Origin: Kribbella sp. VKM Ac-2569
GTDB taxonomy: Bacteria; Actinomycetota; Actinomycetes; Propionibacteriales; Kribbellaceae
NCBI RefSeq assembly: GCF_004216905.1
Contig: NZ_SGXJ01000002.1
Span: 930,001-994,000, forward strand
Length of the DNA: 64,000 nucleotides
Reading direction: 5' to 3'
Shown: in pieces, positions 1 to 8,732 of the stretch
How positions within the stretch are numbered: the stretch's first letter is position 1
Layout of the letters: the number at the start of each line of letters is the position of its first letter
Notes under the pieces: model-generated
What the model was told of the DNA's origin: nothing
Databases searched by the model: none
What the model saw: the letters and a program-made list of their open reading frames with translations, nothing else
Made by a program: the position numbers and the translations under genes

Positions 1-714
1 ACCGAGTTCGACGGGATCAGCCAGGGCACCATCTGGGTGCTCGTCGGCGGCCTGCTGAGCCTGGTGGTCTTCGCGATCACGCTCCGCTGGCTGGCCCGCC
101 GTACGCACCGCTACCTGAACGTCCCGATCGCGGCCGGCGCGGCTCTCGTCCTGCTGACCACCGTCGTCGGCGGGGTGTCACTCGCCAGCGCGTCGAACTC
201 CGCGAAGGACACCCGGAGTGCCGAGTACGACCGGACCTTGGCGCTGTCCCGCGCCCGAATCGCGGCGTACGACGCTCGCTCGAACGAGAGCCTGACCTTG
301 ATCGCACGTGGCTCCGGCGACGCCTTCGACAAGGCGTACACCGCGGCGGCCGCCCAGGTGGACGAGCAGTTGGGCAAGGTCGGCGGCAACGGCGGCAACC
401 TGAAGCAACTGTGGGGTGCCTACACGACGATCCACACCAAGGTGCGGAAGACCGACGCCACGGACGGCAACTGGGACGGCGCCGTCGCGATGGCCGTCGG
501 CAAGGACAAGACCAACAGCTCGGTCGACACGTTCGGCGCCTTCGACAACTCGTCCAACCAGCAGCTGACCCGGACGAGTACCGCGGTGCAGAGCGAGCTG
601 AAGGATGCGCGGGACGGCCTCCCGCCGATCGGCTGGCTCGGCGTACCGATCGGCATCCTGGCCGCATTGCTGGTCGCCTGGGGCATGTCGCAGCGTCTGG
701 AGGAGTACCGATGA
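1..714 (+). CDS. glnX: GlnX-like membrane sensor, 5' end outside the window
   Basis: The frame is open from the first base, so the start lies upstream and 237 residues are visible. Two hydrophobic segments near the visible N-terminus (about residues 11-30 and 43-62) are followed by a soluble, alanine-rich region of about 150 residues and a last membrane helix just before the C-terminal SQRLEEYR. This two-to-three-helix layout with an extracytoplasmic sensor region, directly upstream of glnH and pknG, matches GlnX of mycobacteria and corynebacteria. There GlnX passes the amino-acid signal sensed by GlnH to the kinase PknG. The stop overlaps the glnH start as ATGA. Identity comes mainly from gene order and topology, because GlnX sequences are poorly conserved. 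Confidence 0.75.
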   Translation, partial: TEFDGISQGTIWVLVGGLLSLVVFAITLRWLARRTHRYLNVPIAAGAALVLLTTVVGGVSLASASNSAKDTRSAEYDRTLALSRARIAAYDARSNESLTLIARGSGDAFDKAYTAAAAQVDEQLGKVGGNGGNLKQLWGAYTTIHTKVRKTDATDGNWDGAVAMAVGKDKTNSSVDTFGAFDNSSNQQLTRTSTAVQSELKDARDGLPPIGWLGVPIGILAALLVAWGMSQRLEEYR

Positions 715-1700
715 AGAAACTGATCCCGATCGCCGTCGCCACCGCCCTCCTCCTCACCGCCTGCGGCAACGGCAACTACGCCGCCACCCAGATCCCGGAA
801 GCACCCAAGCCCGCGCCGACTTCGGCCGCACCCCCGGCAGCGGCGGCGTGCGACAAGACGACCGAACTGCAGTCCTACGCGCCCGAGGGTGCGCTGCCGG
901 CACCGATGCAGATGCCGGACGGTACGACGATGGGGAAGATCCAGGCGCGCGGGAGGCTGATCGCCGGTGTCTCGGCGGACAGCCTGCACCTCGGCTCCCG
1001 GAACCCGATCAGCGGGCAGATCGAGGGCTTCGACATCGACATGATCAACGCGGTCGCGGACGCGATCTTCGGCAAGCCCGCGGACGGCCAGCCGCACAAG
1101 GTAGAACTGCGGGTGATCTCCAGCCCGCAGCGCATCCCATCGCTGGAGAACAAGAGCGTCGACATCGTCGCTCGGAACATGACGATCAACTGCGAGCGCT
1201 GGAAGCGGATCGCGTTCTCGGCGGAGTACTACCGCTCCGGCCAGAAGACGCTGGTGCAGCGGGACTCGACCGCCAAGAGCCTGCAGGATCTGTCCGGTCA
1301 GACGATCTGCGCTCCGGCCGGCTCGACCAGTCTGGACAACCTGAAGAAGGCGAACCCGAAGATCAAGCCCGTCACTGCCGACACCGATACCGGCTGTCTG
1401 GTGCTGTTCCAGCAAGGCAAGGCGGACGGGATCAGCGGTGACGACACGGTCCTCGCCGGCGACGCTGCGCAAGACCCGTACGCGAAGGTGCTGACCGAGC
1501 GGATCAGCGATGAGCCTTACGGCCTGGGGATCAACAAGGGCAACATCGACTTCGTCCGGTTCGTCAACGGCGTTCTCGCCCAGATGAAGACGCCTCCAGC
1601 CGCTGGAGGTCCGAGCGAGTGGATGAAGTCCTACAACACGTGGCTCGGCACGGACCTGGGCAAGTTGACGGCCCCGCCGACAGCCGCCTACGGCCGATGA
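711..1700 (+). CDS. glnH: GlnH-like amino-acid-binding lipoprotein
   Basis: This 329-residue protein begins with a short lipoprotein signal whose lipobox (LLTAC) puts the lipidated Cys at residue 18. A Pro/Ala-rich linker follows, then a periplasmic binding protein type 3 fold: the segment LIAGVSADSLHLGSRNP opens lobe 1, and GFDIDMINAVADAIFG and VDIVARNMTI are typical of family 3 amino-acid-binding proteins. No ABC permease or ATPase lies next to it, which argues for a sensing role. In mycobacteria GlnH binds aspartate/glutamate and acts with GlnX and PknG. The ATG at 711 overlaps the preceding stop and the next gene overlaps its stop, so translation is coupled on both sides. Ligand specificity cannot be read from the sequence. 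Confidence 0.88.
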   Translation: MKKLIPIAVATALLLTACGNGNYAATQIPEAPKPAPTSAAPPAAAACDKTTELQSYAPEGALPAPMQMPDGTTMGKIQARGRLIAGVSADSLHLGSRNPISGQIEGFDIDMINAVADAIFGKPADGQPHKVELRVISSPQRIPSLENKSVDIVARNMTINCERWKRIAFSAEYYRSGQKTLVQRDSTAKSLQDLSGQTICAPAGSTSLDNLKKANPKIKPVTADTDTGCLVLFQQGKADGISGDDTVLAGDAAQDPYAKVLTERISDEPYGLGINKGNIDFVRFVNGVLAQMKTPPAAGGPSEWMKSYNTWLGTDLGKLTAPPTAAYGR

Positions 1701-2812
1701 CCGTTCGTACGCCGATTGTCTCGGCGCCTCCGCCGCCGGGGAGGATGGGGAGCAGCGTTCCTGCTACGGAGCTGCTCTCTTACCTCGGTGTGCTCGGGGA
1801 GTGGCGGGATCGGCGGAAGGCGGAGCTGGACGAGCTGGATCAGGCCGCCCTGCACTCGCCCGACGGGGACGCTCTCAGCGCCGACATCGTGCTCAGCATG
1901 ACGGTCTGGAAGGCGGTCTCGGACCGGTACGAGTTGATCCTCGTCACCTGGGACTCCGGCCGGGTCGGGCAGCAGGAGACCGAGCGGATCTCCACGCTGA
2001 TCTGGGGCGGCCTGGACGCCGGCGGCGCCGGTGGTTCGCTCGCCGTTTCGTTGCCCGAGGCCTGCAAGCTGTCGGACGCGCTGGCGTCCAGCCTGCGGGC
2101 GAAACTCATGCTCCAGCCCGGCGACGCCGACCTCGCCGCTCGGCTTAGGCAGCTGCGTGCGCAGGTGGAGCGGATCAGCGACCTGGTCAAGCAGGAGCCG
2201 GCGAACGTCCGCAACGACGCCCTCGCCAAGCATCACGACCTCGACCGCCGGCTGACGGATCTTGCCGAACGCAACAAACGCGGCGCCGACATCGGCGGGC
2301 TGATCGGCCCGCTGGACATGGACGCGGCGCGCACGGAGCGAGATCTGATCGTCGGCGCCGCCACTCGTAAGGAACGCGCCGCCGACGTTGCCCGGGCCCG
2401 CACCGTACGCAGCGAGCTGGAAGCTCAGGGCAAGGCTGTGCGCGCGTTGGCGGACAAGGCTGTCGCGACGGTCAGTCCGGCGCCGCGTCTCGCCGTACCG
2501 GATGTGACCGCGCTCGGGCCGGTGCCGAACACCCCAGCCGAGCTGGAGAAGTACCTGACCCGGTTGGACGCCGTACGGCGGGCGCTCGGTCAGGCGCAGG
2601 CGGCGTATGGCACTGCCCTGCAACGACGTGACGAGCTGGCCCAACTGCTGGACGCCTATCAGGTGAAGGCGGCAAGTGTTGCTCCGGGCAACGAAGATCT
2701 CGCCGAGCTGTACCGGCGCGGCCGAGCGGTGATCGAGACCGAGCCGGTGGAACTGGCTCGCCTCGGCGCACTGGTAGCGGCCTACCAGGCCTACCTGGAA
2801 GGGACGAAATGA
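1697..2812 (+). CDS. PknG-operon protein, predicted coiled coil, function unknown
   Basis: This 371-residue protein is rich in Ala, Leu, Arg, Glu and Asp, with long stretches of heptad-like pattern (for example ERISDLVKQ and RSELEAQGKAV). No enzymatic motif, signal peptide or membrane helix is visible. The first 20 residues are Pro-rich, and an alternative start exists at the internal Met of GRMGSS. Its ATG overlaps the glnH stop, and its stop overlaps the pknG start, so it is made together with the kinase. A scaffold or adaptor role between the membrane sensor and PknG is an inference from position only. I do not recognise the family. Confidence 0.8.
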   Translation: MTVRTPIVSAPPPPGRMGSSVPATELLSYLGVLGEWRDRRKAELDELDQAALHSPDGDALSADIVLSMTVWKAVSDRYELILVTWDSGRVGQQETERISTLIWGGLDAGGAGGSLAVSLPEACKLSDALASSLRAKLMLQPGDADLAARLRQLRAQVERISDLVKQEPANVRNDALAKHHDLDRRLTDLAERNKRGADIGGLIGPLDMDAARTERDLIVGAATRKERAADVARARTVRSELEAQGKAVRALADKAVATVSPAPRLAVPDVTALGPVPNTPAELEKYLTRLDAVRRALGQAQAAYGTALQRRDELAQLLDAYQVKAASVAPGNEDLAELYRRGRAVIETEPVELARLGALVAAYQAYLEGTK

Positions 2813-5166
2813 CGACCACCACCGCCTGCACCCAGCCGGGCTGTACCGGCTCCATCGTGGACGGGTACTGCGACGTCTGCGGCTCCCCCGCGGCGGCGTC
2901 GAGTGCACCTGCTCCGACCACCGCCCCCGCGACCGGCGCGTGCACGCAGCCGGGCTGCACGGGGACCTATGTCGACGGGTACTGCGACGTGTGCGGCTCG
3001 CCCGCGCCGGACGGCGGTACGGCGGCCAGCGGCGAACCGGACGCGCTGAGCACGGTGTCGACCGTCTCCCGCGCCTCCAACCGGCTGGCCTCCACGCCAC
3101 TCGGCTCGGCCCGGGCGGCACAGGCCGGCTCGAAGCTGACCCGCAAGCTCGGTACGTCGTCCACCCGGCTGCGCGGCGCGCGGCTCGGCGCCGGGCTGAC
3201 CCACGTGCCGACGATCCCGGCGATCGACGCGAGCAAGGCGATCCTGGCCAACCCGATGGTCCCGGAGGACCGTCGGAACTGCCCGAGCTGCGGCCACGAG
3301 GTCGGCCGCTCCCGCAACGGCCAGCCGGGCCGGACCGAGGGGTTCTGCCCGAACTGCCGCAACCGGTTCTCGTTCTCGCCGAAGCTGCAGCCGGGCGACC
3401 TGGTCAACGACCAGTACGAGGTGGCCGGCTGCCTGGCACACGGTGGCTTCGGCTGGATCTACATGGCCAAGGACAAGAACGTGTCCGACCGCTGGGTCGT
3501 CCTCAAGGGCCTGCTGAACTCGGAGGATCCGGACGCCGTCGCGTCGGCGATCGCGGAGCAGACCTTCCTGGCCCGCGTCGAGCATCCGTTGATCGTCGAG
3601 ATCTACAACTTCGTCACCCACGACGGCGCCGGCTACATCGTCATGGAGTACGTCGGCGGCACTTCGCTGAAGACCCTGCTCAAGCAGCGGATGGCCGCCA
3701 ACAACGGTCAGTACGACGCGCTGCCGATCGACCAGGCGATCGCGTACCTGCTGGAGATCCTGCCGGCGTTCTCGTACCTGCACGACCTCGGCCTGGTGTA
3801 CTGCGACTTCAAGCCGGACAACATCATCCAGGTCGGTGACGCGGTCAAGCTGATCGACCTCGGCGGTGTCCGGCGGGTCGACGACCTCGACTCGGCGATC
3901 TACGGCACGGTCGGCTTCCAGGCGCCCGAGGTCGCCGAGGTCGGACCGTCGGTCGCCTCCGACATCTACACGCTCGGCCGGACGCTGTGCGTGCTCGCGA
4001 TGGAGTTCCGCGGCTACCAGAGCCGGTTCATCGACACGCTGCCGCCAGTGGCCGACGTACCGCTCTTCCAGAAGTACGACTCGGTGTACCGCCTGCTGGC
4101 CAAGGCGTGCGCGAAGGACCCCGCGGACCGGTTCCAGTCCGCGGACGAGTTCCGCGTACAGCTGCTCGGCGTACTGCGGGAGGTCGTGGCGGACAAGCAG
4201 GGCGTCAAGGCGGCCCAGCACTCGGCGTCGTCGCTCCTGTTCGGTACACCGGGCGACAAGTCCGCCGGACTGGGTGAGGCAGCCCAGCCGTGGCAGCAGC
4301 TGCCGTCGCTGGCACCGGACGACAGCGACAAGATGGCCAGCTGGCTGAAGACGGTCAGCGTGCCGGACCCGGCCAAGAGGCTGGAACTGCTGGTCGATGC
4401 ACCGGAGCAGTCGGCGCAGACACTGCTGGAGGTCGCGGAGGCCGCCCTGGAGGTCGGACCGGAGCGTTACGACATGGTCGACACCGCGGTGAACGACCTG
4501 CTCAGCGAGGACCCGTGGGAGTGGCGTGCGGTCTGGATGGCCGGACTGGTCGCCCTGGCCCGTGGCGACTCGAAGGCCGCACAGTCCGCGTTCAATGCCG
4601 TCTACGGCCAGGTACCGGGTGAGCTGGGGCCGAAACTGGCGCTCGCGATCTCGTGTGAGCACAGCGGCGAGTTCGACGTTGCCGAGGGCCTCTACCTCAC
4701 CTGTGCGCGCACCGACGCCAACTACATCGCACCCTCGGCCTTCGGTCTGGCCAACATCCGGACCTCGCGGAACGACGTGGACGGTGCGCTCAACGCACTG
4801 GACCTTGTCCCCCGGACCAGCGGTGCGTATGTGCGGGCCCGTCGCCAGCGAGCCGGTCTGCTGGCAGGATCAGGGCGTGGCCTTCCCGCGCTCGCCCAGG
4901 CGATGGACAGCATCGCGACGCTGACCATCGACCCGGTCGACCGGGCCAACCTGGCCGCGGACGTGTTCCGGACCGCGCTCACCGAGGTCCAGCAGTCCGG
5001 TCCGCAGGAAGCTCTGCGGATCGACGGACGGGCAGCCACCGAGACCTCCCTGCGGGACGGGCTCGAGGCCACCTACCGGCTGCTGGCCGACCAGGCGCAG
5101 ACCCGGCCGGAACGGATCGCCCTGGTCGACCAGGCCAACGAGGTTCGAGGATGGACGTTGCGATGA
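2809..5166 (+). CDS. pknG: Serine/threonine protein kinase PknG
   Basis: This is a 785-residue soluble kinase. The first 65 residues hold two copies of a small zinc-ribbon-like motif (CTQPGC ... YCDVCG). A rubredoxin-like site with CPSC at 158 and CPNC at 180 precedes the kinase domain, as in mycobacterial PknG. The kinase core shows the glycine loop LAHGGFGWIY, the ATP lysine K233 in VVLKG, the catalytic loop YCDFKPDN with D333 (non-RD), and DLG in place of DFG at D350. A TPR-type helical region fills the last 280 or so residues. PknG responds to amino-acid availability through GlnH/GlnX and, in mycobacteria and corynebacteria, phosphorylates the FHA proteins GarA/OdhI to control 2-oxoglutarate use. 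The extra N-terminal motif pair is unlike the Mycobacterium protein as I know it. Confidence 0.95.
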   Translation: MTTTTACTQPGCTGSIVDGYCDVCGSPAAASSAPAPTTAPATGACTQPGCTGTYVDGYCDVCGSPAPDGGTAASGEPDALSTVSTVSRASNRLASTPLGSARAAQAGSKLTRKLGTSSTRLRGARLGAGLTHVPTIPAIDASKAILANPMVPEDRRNCPSCGHEVGRSRNGQPGRTEGFCPNCRNRFSFSPKLQPGDLVNDQYEVAGCLAHGGFGWIYMAKDKNVSDRWVVLKGLLNSEDPDAVASAIAEQTFLARVEHPLIVEIYNFVTHDGAGYIVMEYVGGTSLKTLLKQRMAANNGQYDALPIDQAIAYLLEILPAFSYLHDLGLVYCDFKPDNIIQVGDAVKLIDLGGVRRVDDLDSAIYGTVGFQAPEVAEVGPSVASDIYTLGRTLCVLAMEFRGYQSRFIDTLPPVADVPLFQKYDSVYRLLAKACAKDPADRFQSADEFRVQLLGVLREVVADKQGVKAAQHSASSLLFGTPGDKSAGLGEAAQPWQQLPSLAPDDSDKMASWLKTVSVPDPAKRLELLVDAPEQSAQTLLEVAEAALEVGPERYDMVDTAVNDLLSEDPWEWRAVWMAGLVALARGDSKAAQSAFNAVYGQVPGELGPKLALAISCEHSGEFDVAEGLYLTCARTDANYIAPSAFGLANIRTSRNDVDGALNALDLVPRTSGAYVRARRQRAGLLAGSGRGLPALAQAMDSIATLTIDPVDRANLAADVFRTALTEVQQSGPQEALRIDGRAATETSLRDGLEATYRLLADQAQTRPERIALVDQANEVRGWTLR

Positions 5167-6227
5167 CGAGTACGACCGACACGGTCTGCCCCAGCTGCGG
5201 CGGGGCAGTGTCCGAGGCGGACCTGTTCTGCGAGGCCTGCGGAGCCGAGCTGAAGCCAGGGACCGCCCCGACCTCGCCGGCGCTGGACACCGACACCGAG
5301 CCGACCGTGGAGATCGGCGCGGTGGCCGGTGCGGAGGCTGCGGCCGCCGCCGGGCCGTGCCGGTCGTGCGGCGGCACCGTCGGCGCGGAGGGGTACTGCG
5401 AGACCTGTGGCACCAAGGCGGCCAAGCCGCGCGACCACTTCGAAGAGCAGCCCACCCCGTGGGTGGCCGGGGTGTGCGACCGCGGCATCCGGCACAGCCG
5501 GAACGAGGACGCGATGGCCATCGCCGCGGACGCCGAGCCGGGCAGCCGGGCGCTGCTGGTGGTGTGCGACGGCGTCAGCTCGTCACTCGACTCCGACGTC
5601 GCCTCGCTCGCGGCCGCCCGGGCAGCGCGTGAGGTGCTCGAGGCCGGCCACGCGCAGGGCCTCGGCACCGAATCGTCGCGGGCGAGCGCGATCGCGGCCC
5701 GGCTCAAGGCGGCGGCCGACGCGGCGAGCGACGCCGTACTCGATAACACCAGTCCGGACAGCCCGAACCCGGCCTCCTGCACGTTCGTCGCGGCAGTCCT
5801 GGAGAACGGGCTGCTGGTGGCGGGCAGTGTCGGCGACAGTCGCGCGTACTGGTTCCCGGATGCCGCCGAGCCGGTCGCACTGACGGTCGACGACTCGTGG
5901 GCGGCCGAGCTGATCGCCACCGGGGTCTCCCGCGAGGAGGCCGAGTCCGGTCCGCACGCGCACGCGATCACCCGCTGGCTCGGCAAGGACGCACCCGACC
6001 ACACGCCACGGACCACGACCCAGCAGGTGAGCGGTCCGGGCTGGCTGATGGTCTGCTCGGACGGCCTCTGGAACTACTGCTCGGAGGCGGCACCGCTGGC
6101 CGAGCTCGTACGTCAGACAGCTGCGGACAAGGGCGGCGAGCCGTTGGCCACCGCGTCCGCCCTGGTTGACTGGGCCAACGCCCAGGGCGGTCAGGACAAC
6201 ATCACCGTCACCCTCGCTCGCATCTAA
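5163..6227 (+). CDS. PP2C-family serine/threonine phosphatase with N-terminal zinc ribbons
   Basis: This 354-residue protein has four CxxC half-sites at the N-terminus (Cys 9/12, 23/26, 66/69, 79/82), forming two likely zinc ribbons. A PP2C domain starts near residue 100. Metal-binding and catalytic motifs are visible: RNEDAM with D116, VVCDGVSS with D136, GDSRAYW, CSDGLWNY and GGQDNITV. It should reverse phosphorylation by the kinase encoded just upstream. The ATG at 5163 overlaps the pknG stop as ATGA. An in-frame ATG at 5151 has a GAGG directly against it and no room for a ribosome, so the downstream start is preferred. No membrane segment is seen, so the phosphatase is cytoplasmic. Confidence 0.9.
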   Translation: MTSTTDTVCPSCGGAVSEADLFCEACGAELKPGTAPTSPALDTDTEPTVEIGAVAGAEAAAAAGPCRSCGGTVGAEGYCETCGTKAAKPRDHFEEQPTPWVAGVCDRGIRHSRNEDAMAIAADAEPGSRALLVVCDGVSSSLDSDVASLAAARAAREVLEAGHAQGLGTESSRASAIAARLKAAADAASDAVLDNTSPDSPNPASCTFVAAVLENGLLVAGSVGDSRAYWFPDAAEPVALTVDDSWAAELIATGVSREEAESGPHAHAITRWLGKDAPDHTPRTTTQQVSGPGWLMVCSDGLWNYCSEAAPLAELVRQTAADKGGEPLATASALVDWANAQGGQDNITVTLARI

Positions 6228-6243
6228 GGAAAGGTTGACCGAG

Positions 6244-7521
6244 ATGGCCGACTTCACCGCCTCCGTTTACCAGAACGAGTTCCTGCCGGACGGCGGGACC
6301 GACGTGCACGCGATCGTCACGGTGAACTGCACCGGTGCCGGCGCCGCTGGGCAGTCCGGCAGCGGCGACGCGGGCGAGATCATCATCGTCGACACCTCCG
6401 GCTCGATGGGCCGCGACGGTGTCCAGGCAGCTGCGTACGCCGCGCAGACCGCCCTCGACCAGATCCTCGACGGTGTCTGGTTCGCGGTGATCTCCGGCAA
6501 CGACCGCGCGCAGCTGGCGTTCCCGCCGTCCGCGGAGCCGGTGATGGTCAAGATGGACCCGTACACCCGGCAGGCCGCCAAGGACGCCGTGTCCCGGTTC
6601 TACGCCGACGGCGGGACCGCGATGGGCACGTGGCTGCGGCTGGCGTCGCGGGTGTTCTCCACCGTGCCGTCGCTGACGCAGAAGCACGCCATCCTGCTGA
6701 CCGACGGCGAGAACCAGCACGAGACGCCGGAGGCGCTGACCCAGACGATCCAGGCGGTGACCGGCCAGTTCCAGTGCGACACCCGCGGTGTCGGCGTGGC
6801 CTGGCAGGTGGACGAGGTACGCCGGATCGCGCAGGCCCTGCTCGGTACCGTCGACATCATCCCGGCGCCGGACCAGCTGGCCGCCGAGTTCTCCAAGCTG
6901 ATCCAGAACGCGATGGGCCGTGGCGTCGCGCAGGCCGATCTGCGCGTCTGGGCGCCGCAGGGTGCCGAGGTGCTGTTCGTCCGGCAGGTTGCGCCGACAG
7001 TCGAGGACCTGACGTCCCGGCGTACGTCGATCAACCCGTTGACGGGCTCGTACCCGACTGGGTCGTGGGGTGACGAGTCCCGCGACTACCACGTGGCGAT
7101 CCGGCTGGCCGCGAAGGCGGTCGGGCAGGAGCAGCTCGCCGCCCGCGTGCAGCTGGTGCTGGGTAACGACACCGTCGCGCAAGGCCTGGTGAAGGCGCTG
7201 TGGTCCTCGGACGAGGCGCTCACCACCCGGATCAACCCGGAGGTCGCGCACTACACCGGACAGACCGAGCTGGCGCAGGCGATCCAGGACGGTCTGGCCG
7301 CGAAGGCGGTCGGCGACACGGCCACGGCGACCACCAAGCTCGGTCGCGCGGTGCAGCTGGCCGCTCAGACCGGCAACGAAGAGGCGACGACGCGGCTGCG
7401 GAAGGTTGTCGAGATCGACGACCAGGATACGGGTACGGTGCGGCTGAAGCGGACGGTCGAGAAAGCCGATGAGATGGCTCTCGACACGGCCTCCACCAAG
7501 ACCACCCGGGTGCGGAAATGA
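6244..7521 (+). CDS. VWA-domain protein of the PknG operon
   Basis: This 425-residue protein has a von Willebrand factor A domain with a complete MIDAS: DTSGS at residues 50-54, a Thr in GGTAMGTW and an Asp in LLTDGEN. Such domains bind a divalent metal and hold protein partners. The C-terminal part carries beta-rich and helical segments without recognised motifs and ends in a basic, Thr-rich tail (STKTTRVRK). An AAGGAAAGG ribosome site lies 8 bases before the ATG, the only junction in this operon that is not overlapping. No signal peptide is seen, so it is probably cytoplasmic. Its operon position suggests a scaffold for the kinase, phosphatase and FHA protein; this is inference. Confidence 0.88.
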   Translation: MADFTASVYQNEFLPDGGTDVHAIVTVNCTGAGAAGQSGSGDAGEIIIVDTSGSMGRDGVQAAAYAAQTALDQILDGVWFAVISGNDRAQLAFPPSAEPVMVKMDPYTRQAAKDAVSRFYADGGTAMGTWLRLASRVFSTVPSLTQKHAILLTDGENQHETPEALTQTIQAVTGQFQCDTRGVGVAWQVDEVRRIAQALLGTVDIIPAPDQLAAEFSKLIQNAMGRGVAQADLRVWAPQGAEVLFVRQVAPTVEDLTSRRTSINPLTGSYPTGSWGDESRDYHVAIRLAAKAVGQEQLAARVQLVLGNDTVAQGLVKALWSSDEALTTRINPEVAHYTGQTELAQAIQDGLAAKAVGDTATATTKLGRAVQLAAQTGNEEATTRLRKVVEIDDQDTGTVRLKRTVEKADEMALDTASTKTTRVRK

Positions 7522-8252
7522 CCGTGAACTGTCCCAGCGGACACCCCTCCACCTCCACCGACTACTGCGACGTCTGCGGTCTCCCGATGGGGGAGGCCGC
7601 GGCCAGCACACCGGAGGCAGCGCCTGCGCCTGACGCGGCGGCTGCCCCTCCGGCTGCCCCTGCTGGGCAGGCGTGTCCGAACTGTTCGGAGGCGGCCGCC
7701 CCCGACGCGTTGTTCTGCGAGAGCTGCGGCTACGACTTCACCACCGGCACCATGCCGCGGCCGGCCTCGTCGCTCGACCTGTCCTCCGGTCCGGCTCCGG
7801 CGACGCCACCGGCGACCCCGTCGGCACCGGCCGCGCTGGCCGAGTGGGTCGTCGAGCGCTGGGTCGACCCAGACTGGTACGCCGTACAGCAGAGTGACGA
7901 CCCGTGTCCGTCGCCGGGACTGCCGACCGTGATCCCGCTGACCGAGAAGAGCCTGCTGATCGGCCGGCCGTCCCGTAGCCGCGGTATCTCGCCGGAGATC
8001 GACTGTGGCGACGACACCGGCGTCAGCCGCCGGCAGGCCCAGCTGACCACCGACGGCCAGCGCTGGTGGGTGGAGGACCTGCAGTCCTCCAACGGCACGT
8101 ACGTCGCCTCTGCCGCCGGACCGCTCCCCGAGACCCCGATCATCCCGGGCCAGCGCCAGGAGCTGCATCCGGACGACCGCGTGTACGTCGGCGCCTGGAC
8201 CCGCCTCGTGGTCCGCAAGGCAACCCCGGAAGAGCAGGCCGGGCAGGCCTAG
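7518..8252 (+). CDS. FHA-domain protein with zinc-ribbon N-terminus
   Basis: This 244-residue protein starts with a Cys-poor version of the zinc motif (NCPSG ... YCDVCG) and a second CPNC/CESC pair at 53-70. A Pro/Ala linker with Thr/Ser residues (DFTTGTMP) follows, then an FHA domain from about 140. FHA hallmarks are G149-R150, S170 in GVSRRQ and SNGTYV. The usual His after the serine-arginine pair is Gln. FHA domains bind phosphothreonine. In the PknG pathway of other actinobacteria the FHA protein GarA/OdhI is the kinase substrate, so this protein is a candidate local substrate or reader. The ATG overlaps the VWA stop, and the stop sits inside CCTAGG shared with the convergent gene. Confidence 0.9.
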   Translation: MTVNCPSGHPSTSTDYCDVCGLPMGEAAASTPEAAPAPDAAAAPPAAPAGQACPNCSEAAAPDALFCESCGYDFTTGTMPRPASSLDLSSGPAPATPPATPSAPAALAEWVVERWVDPDWYAVQQSDDPCPSPGLPTVIPLTEKSLLIGRPSRSRGISPEIDCGDDTGVSRRQAQLTTDGQRWWVEDLQSSNGTYVASAAGPLPETPIIPGQRQELHPDDRVYVGAWTRLVVRKATPEEQAGQA

Positions 8253-8710
8253 GCCGCTGCGCCGGGTTGGGCCGGTTCGGTCCAGCCCGGCAACGGGTTG
8301 AAGCACAGCCACTCGATCACGGCCGAACCGAGCACGATCGGGAGCGCCCACGCCCACCACTGGTGCGGCAGGGAGACGACCGCGATCGCGGTCCACAGCG
8401 CTATCCAGCCACCGCCGTACCCACGCAGGACGCCGCGGTACCAGAGCCCGCCTGGCGCCTCGGCCGCGCGCTGGCCGATGTACACGAACAGGTACGACGC
8501 GATCGTGATCGGCCAGAAGTACCAGAGCCGACCCCAGTCGTACGGGACCATCACCAGCGCGGTCAGGCAGACCAGCGCGAGCGCCCAGTGATAGACCTCG
8601 CCGGCCCAGTTCAGCCCGCGGCGGCGCAGCGTGAGCACGATCGCCAACGGGCCGAACACGACCGCGAGGACACCGGCCAAGACATGCAGGATCAGAGCGA
8701 TGTCGCGCAT
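8249..8710 (-). CDS. Small integral membrane protein, function unknown
   Basis: This 153-residue protein has four or five hydrophobic helices: residues about 3-25 (IALILHVLAGVLAVVF), 43-60, 68-88, 103-120 and 122-140. They are rich in Trp, and the short loops contain Arg. It has no signal cleavage site and no catalytic motif I can name. It stands alone on the minus strand and meets the FHA gene tail to tail, the two stops sharing CTAG. A perfect 12-base palindrome lies 23-34 bases upstream of its start and may be an operator. Confidence 0.75.
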   Translation of the reverse strand: MRDIALILHVLAGVLAVVFGPLAIVLTLRRRGLNWAGEVYHWALALVCLTALVMVPYDWGRLWYFWPITIASYLFVYIGQRAAEAPGGLWYRGVLRGYGGGWIALWTAIAVVSLPHQWWAWALPIVLGSAVIEWLCFNPLPGWTEPAQPGAAA

Positions 8711-8732
8711 CGCCCCGCTCCCCCGAAACTCT

